A stretch of 7,611 nt of DNA from Peptostreptococcaceae bacterium (GTDB lineage Bacteria > Bacillota_A > Clostridia > Peptostreptococcales > Acidaminobacteraceae), in assembly GCA_013619035.1 (NCBI GenBank), contig JABXKX010000306.1:1-7611 (forward strand), read 5' to 3'. Under the pieces are notes generated by a model, which was given only the letters and a program-made list of their open reading frames with translations, did not search any database and was not told the DNA's origin. Positions 4,453 through 7,611 of this stretch are shown piece by piece. A program made the translations under genes and the position numbers. Numbering within the stretch: the first letter of the stretch is position 1; each line of letters starts with the position of its first letter.

Positions 4453-6006
4453 TTATTCAAAAGCTTCTTGATCTACAAATGCTAATGACAATAAAATAAT
4501 ATCATTTAAACGTTCTTCACTAATAGCGTTATCTACAGTATCCATATACGTATGGTAATAAGCATAATCTAAATGAATCAACATCACTGAAGGAATACCT
4601 TGATTTGAGAAATTCACATGATCACTACTTCCAAAAGTGTTAGATGTATTATCAATTGACATCTGAGTTGCTAGTGAAACTAACTGATTTTGCATCTTTT
4701 TACCATTGTAATCAACAGTACAGATCATTAATGGTACCTCACCTGAAGAGCCTACCATATCTAAATTTAACATTTTGGTATGTTTAGGATCATATTCAAT
4801 CGGTGGATTTTCAGCAAAATATTGCGAACCCAATAAGCCATCCTCTTCACCATTAAATCCAACAAATACAATCGTATCTTCTGGTTGTTCGCCAGCCATA
4901 AATGCACGCGCTAATTCTGTCATGACACTTATACCAGAAGCATTGTCGAGTGCCCCTGCATTATACGTTCCATTCATATTATTACCAACATGATCTAAAT
5001 GAGCGCCAATAATAATGGTTTCATCATCACCAATTTCATTTTTCCCTGGAATCACGCCAACAATATTAGCAACTTCTGCATCAATCACTTCATAATCCAT
5101 ACTAATTTTAATGATAGCATCCTCTTCACTCAACTTCATAAGATCACTGAAAACATCTAATGAAACATTGATTAACACGGGATCATTTGCTTCAAATTCT
5201 AATCCTTCAGTTGCATGAACATATCTAGCAACACGCATACCAACTGCTGGCGCTTCGGTTGAAACAACAATTGCTTCTATTTCAATGTCATCAGCCAAAA
5301 GTTTATCGATTCGACCCCAGGTCTTATAATCATAGTAAACCTCTGCAGTCATTAATAGAACTTTACCATCTAATAGCTCCACTTCTTCTATTAGCTGTTT
5401 TCTATTCATAATATAGACCATCTCAGATTCTATTTCAGCATCATAATAAGTCTGTCCCATCAAAAATCTCTCTGTAAAATCAATTTGATATTCCAACTCC
5501 AAATCACTGCCTATGACACTAATTTCAGTCGCCTTAACTGGATAAGCGGCTTTCTGAGTATACAGTTGTTTGTAATCCAACCCCTCGGGAGATTCTAAGC
5601 CGATTTCTTTAAACAAGTTGACCATATAATCTTCAGCCATTTCGTTAGCAGCTAAACCAGCTTGTCTGCCTTCATACTTCTCTGAACTTAATTCTCTTAT
5701 GAGTTCAACCGCTCTACTTGAATCAGTTTGAGTTTCATCAAGATAATTAAATGTTAAAACTTCTTCTACCTCTTCAATTGCTTCATCATTTGTTTGTTCA
5801 TCATTTGTTTGTTCATCATTTGTTAGTTCATCATTTGTTTGTCCATCATTTGTTTGTGCATCATTTGTTTGTTCATTTTCTACGTTATTAACTGTTTCAT
5901 CTGTTGATACATTGTTATTGTTTGTCATACTGTTATTGCCAATTGTTTGGCATCCTATAAGCAGAAACAAAACTGCTAAAATCGATAACGTTTTTAAATA
6001 CTTCAT
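4453..6006 (-). CDS. M28-family zinc aminopeptidase, secreted lipoprotein
   Basis: The protein has 517-518 residues; positions below count from the first of two adjacent ATGs. A lipoprotein signal peptide (K3, K6, hydrophobic 8-18, lipobox LIGC with C20) predicts diacylglyceryl anchoring on the outer face of the membrane. Residues 21-85 are a low-complexity acidic linker with six copies of a pentapeptide ending in TND (46-75). Residues about 95-310 resemble the N-terminal region with a PA-like insert common in M28 proteins. The peptidase domain (about 312-515) keeps every expected zinc and catalytic residue: H337 with D339 in GAHLDHVG, D355 in GALDNASG, E388/E389 in NGEEDG, D417 in NLDMVG, and H486 in YYHTYMDT. 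M28 enzymes remove N-terminal residues from peptides; specificity is not visible. The second ATG (6006) is preferred because AAGGGGG lies only 2 bases before the first ATG but 5 before the second. The gene is monocistronic. Confidence 0.92.
   Translation of the reverse strand: MKYLKTLSILAVLFLLIGCQTIGNNSMTNNNNVSTDETVNNVENEQTNDAQTNDGQTNDELTNDEQTNDEQTNDEAIEEVEEVLTFNYLDETQTDSSRAVELIRELSSEKYEGRQAGLAANEMAEDYMVNLFKEIGLESPEGLDYKQLYTQKAAYPVKATEISVIGSDLELEYQIDFTERFLMGQTYYDAEIESEMVYIMNRKQLIEEVELLDGKVLLMTAEVYYDYKTWGRIDKLLADDIEIEAIVVSTEAPAVGMRVARYVHATEGLEFEANDPVLINVSLDVFSDLMKLSEEDAIIKISMDYEVIDAEVANIVGVIPGKNEIGDDETIIIGAHLDHVGNNMNGTYNAGALDNASGISVMTELARAFMAGEQPEDTIVFVGFNGEEDGLLGSQYFAENPPIEYDPKHTKMLNLDMVGSSGEVPLMICTVDYNGKKMQNQLVSLATQMSIDNTSNTFGSSDHVNFSNQGIPSVMLIHLDYAYYHTYMDTVDNAISEERLNDIILLSLAFVDQEAFE
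5785..5874. repeat. Six tandem 15-bp repeats in the peptidase linker
   Basis: Six in-frame 15-bp units, on the plus strand typically TTCATCATTTGTTTG with one or two substitutions, encode pentapeptides of the form (E/A/G)-(Q/L)-T-N-D. Because the unit is a multiple of three, copy-number changes keep the frame and alter only the spacer length between the lipid anchor and the catalytic domain. Confidence 0.9.
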
Positions 6007-6039
6007 CATATCCCCCTTGTATTTTCCTTTGTCCTTTCT

Positions 6040-6068
6040 ATTATATGATGAATCAATGTATCTATTAA
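6040..6068 (-). promoter_or_regulatory. Sigma-A promoter of the M28 peptidase gene
   Basis: On the minus strand TATAAT (6040-6045) matches the -10 consensus fully and is preceded, after 17 bases, by TTAATA (6063-6068), which matches four of six -35 positions. It lies about 30 bases upstream of the start codon and downstream of the aldolase terminator, consistent with a single-gene unit. Confidence 0.6.
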
Positions 6069-6114
6069 CCTCATATTCTTTATTTAATCTTCTGATAATA
6101 CTCTGTTAATCTTT

Positions 6115-6144
6115 AAAAAAACACCTAACTCATTGAGTTAGGTG
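6115..6144 (-). terminator. Intrinsic terminator of the threonine aldolase gene
   Basis: CACCTAACTC (6122-6131) pairs perfectly with GAGTTAGGTG (6135-6144) across a 3-base gap; the innermost pairs probably open to give a larger loop. On the minus strand the stem is followed by seven T (complement of 6115-6121). It starts six bases after the aldolase stop codon. Confidence 0.9.
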
Positions 6145-6150
6145 CACCTA

Positions 6151-7158
6151 TTATAATAATTCTGTCATCGTTTGAATCACATAATCAATATTTTCTTTAG
6201 AGACATCGTGATTTGTTACAAATCGCCATTCGCCATCTTCAATACCATTAATTTTAATATTTCGATCCATCATCTGACTGATAAACTTCTCTTCATCTAC
6301 AGCCATCTTAAAGAATACCATATTAATATCAAGTCTATCTCTAATAACTTCTATCGCCTCAAACTCATCCAATTTATCTGCTAAATACTGAGCTAAAGTA
6401 TGATCATCAACCAGTCTTTCTGCCATATCCTTTAATGCAACCAAACCTGCTGCTGCTAAGAAACCAACTTGTCGAAGACCACCACCCATTAATTTTCTGT
6501 TTCTCTTCGCTTTTTTTATGAATGTTTCAGTACCAGCGACAATTGATCCAACGGGTGCACAAAGACCTTTTGATAAACAGAAAGTTACAGTATCTGAATA
6601 CTGAGCAACTTCAGCTACTTTTACGCCTAAAGCAGCTGCTGCATTAAACAGTCTAGCACCATCTAAGTGTACAGGTACTTGATGTGCTTTTGCCACATCG
6701 TAAATCCCTTTCATAACTTCTAAAGACATAACCGATCCGTTACCATGGGCATTTTCCATACAAATAAGTCCTGTATCAGGATAATGGATATCATCTTCTC
6801 TAATATATGCTTTTAAAGTGTCTAAATCAAAACGTCCACCAAAGCTTTCAATGGGTCTCAATTGAACACCTGCTATGACAGCTGATGCACCAACTTCATG
6901 ACATAAAATATGTGAATCGTGGCCAACAATAATCTCATCACCACGTCTTGTTTGAGTTAAGATAGATAACTGATTCCCAAAAGTCCCACTTGGAACAAAA
7001 AGAGCTGCTTCCTTATTTAAAATTTCTGCTGCATACATTTCTAATTCTTTTACGGTTGGATCGTCATCATATACATCGTCACCAACAACGGCTGTAAAAA
7101 TGGCTTGTCTCATTTCCTCTGTTGGTTGCGTTACGGTATCACTTCTTAAATCTATCAT
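6151..7158 (-). CDS. ltaE: Low-specificity L-threonine aldolase (PLP-dependent)
   Basis: This cytoplasmic fold-type I PLP enzyme cleaves L-threonine or L-allo-threonine to glycine and acetaldehyde. The 335-residue length is typical of the family. The N-terminus MIDLRSDTVTQPT with GDDVYDDDPTV at 26-36 is the hallmark start of threonine aldolases. PSGTFGNQ at 56-63 binds the PLP phosphate, H83 in HDSHI is placed to stack on the ring, D166 and R169 lie in HLDGAR, and K197 in LSKGLCAPVGS is the Schiff-base lysine. GGGLRQ at 225-230 and WRFVTNHDV at 311-319 (R312) are further family motifs. The segment MENAHGNGSV at 134-143 departs slightly from the common ENTH...GG form. Related beta-eliminating lyases are an alternative but fit less well. 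The ATG at 7158 has AAGGGGG 7 bases upstream. The gene has its own promoter and terminator and diverges from the AI-2E gene. Confidence 0.93.
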   Translation of the reverse strand: MIDLRSDTVTQPTEEMRQAIFTAVVGDDVYDDDPTVKELEMYAAEILNKEAALFVPSGTFGNQLSILTQTRRGDEIIVGHDSHILCHEVGASAVIAGVQLRPIESFGGRFDLDTLKAYIREDDIHYPDTGLICMENAHGNGSVMSLEVMKGIYDVAKAHQVPVHLDGARLFNAAAALGVKVAEVAQYSDTVTFCLSKGLCAPVGSIVAGTETFIKKAKRNRKLMGGGLRQVGFLAAAGLVALKDMAERLVDDHTLAQYLADKLDEFEAIEVIRDRLDINMVFFKMAVDEEKFISQMMDRNIKINGIEDGEWRFVTNHDVSKENIDYVIQTMTELL

Positions 7159-7178
7159 ATTAATTCCCCCTTCCGTTT

Positions 7179-7208
7179 ATTATAAGTCTTTTTTGTAAGA
7201 TTTGTAAG
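7179..7208 (-). promoter_or_regulatory. Candidate sigma-A promoter of ltaE
   Basis: On the minus strand a perfect -10, TATAAT (7179-7184), is preceded by CTTACA (7203-7208, four of six matches) with an 18-base spacer. The predicted start would be close to 7172, which overlaps the Shine-Dalgarno, so the leader would be very short; an additional upstream promoter is possible. Confidence 0.4.
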
Positions 7209-7237
7209 CCTAAAAATATCTTAAACATTTCTTACAA
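7192..7237. repeat. Three copies of a TTGTAAG element in the ltaE/AI-2E intergenic region
   Basis: TTTGTAAG occurs twice in direct tandem (7192-7199 and 7201-7208), and its inverted form CTTACAA occurs at 7231-7237. The tandem copies overlap the candidate ltaE -35 and spacer; the inverted copy is 30 bases upstream. The spacing suggests a transcription-factor site in a divergent promoter region, but no known regulator is recognised. Confidence 0.4.
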
Positions 7238-7305
7238 TCCAACAAAAAACGATTAAAACATCAATAATATGGTAATATTTATATAAGAGACATTTATTTA
7301 TTTTG

Positions 7306-7326
7306 TTTACATGCAGCATTTACATG
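7306..7326. repeat. Direct repeat TTTACATG before the AI-2E gene
   Basis: TTTACATG occurs at 7306-7313 and 7319-7326, 13 bases apart start to start, just before the AI-2E ribosome binding site (7337-7342). TTTACA also resembles a -35, but no good -10 follows at the right distance. The remainder of the 188-base divergent region shows no clear plus-strand promoter. Confidence 0.35.
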
Positions 7327-7346
7327 TTTCGCTTATAGGAGGCATT

Positions 7347-7611
7347 ATGGGACAATTTACGAACAAACTCATATTACTCGCTTTAGTTATATTAGCAATT
7401 GTTGCTTTTGTTTACTTTGGCTTTAAACTTATATTACTTTGGATGCCATTTATATTTGCATGGTGGATATCCAATTTATTGTCACCGGTTGTTGAGGTGA
7501 TTCATAAGAAAATCAAACTACATAAATCCCTACTCACATTTCTAATTTTGGTTATTTTTATTGGAATCATTTTATTCATTGTGTCTTTTATTGGTTTTAA
7601 TGTTGTTAATC
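7347..7611 (+). CDS. AI-2E family (YtvI-like) membrane protein, N-terminal part only
   Basis: The frame is open to the right edge, giving 88 complete codons. Visible residues include hydrophobic segments at about 8-26, 28-45 and 63-86. The second contains LLWMPFIFAWWISNLLSPVV (31-50), close to the PF-hA-x-x-I-x-x-L-x-P-V pattern that opens AI-2E/UPF0118 proteins, followed by a basic amphipathic stretch (HKKIKLHK near 54-61). The family are multi-pass inner membrane proteins, variously reported as signal exporters or Na+/H+ antiporters; YtvI-type members occur in Bacillota. A function cannot be assigned from this fragment. The ATG is strongly supported by AGGAGG four bases upstream. It is the only plus-strand gene here and diverges from ltaE. 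Confidence 0.75.
   Translation, partial: MGQFTNKLILLALVILAIVAFVYFGFKLILLWMPFIFAWWISNLLSPVVEVIHKKIKLHKSLLTFLILVIFIGIILFIVSFIGFNVVN

Overview
The window is an AT-rich chromosomal segment that looks like a low-GC Bacillota (Firmicutes) genome. The evidence is strong purine-rich Shine-Dalgarno sequences before most genes, sigma-A-type promoters, compact hairpin-plus-T-run terminators, a FabI close to the Staphylococcus/Bacillus type, and a site before fabI that closely resembles the FapR operator. All five genes whose stop lies in the window end in TAA, and tryptophan is encoded by TGG where checked, so the standard code fits. I cannot place the genus.

Layout: six genes run on the minus strand and one on the plus strand at the right edge. 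From the left these are an HD-GYP signalling protein whose C-terminus is cut by the window edge (1-967), an NYN-domain protein with a C-terminal LOTUS/OST-HTH-like region (1103-1837), a 12-TM MFS transporter (1910-3139), the enoyl-ACP reductase fabI (3533-4306), an M28-family zinc peptidase lipoprotein (4453-6006), a low-specificity threonine aldolase (6151-7158), and, divergently, the N-terminus of an AI-2E family (YtvI-like) membrane protein (7347 onward).

Most genes look like single transcription units. The threonine aldolase, M28 peptidase, fabI and NYN genes each end in a clear intrinsic terminator. The exception is MFS to NYN: 72 bases separate them, with no terminator and no convincing promoter, so they may share a transcript starting at the promoter near 3192-3220. 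The genes do not form an obvious pathway: fatty-acid elongation, amino-acid/PLP chemistry, extracellular proteolysis, efflux or uptake, RNA metabolism and cyclic-dinucleotide signalling lie side by side. There are no transposases, integrases, tRNAs, rRNAs or CRISPR arrays.

The most informative non-coding signals are the FapR-like palindrome just downstream of the fabI promoter, a perfect 10-bp inverted repeat in the MFS leader, a 393-base gene-free stretch (3140-3532) with several hairpins and two terminators, a 15-bp tandem repeat inside the peptidase gene, and a duplicated AT-rich block overlapping the HD-GYP promoter. I found no convincing new multi-gene system. The findings are mainly regulatory details and domain pairings worth a check.
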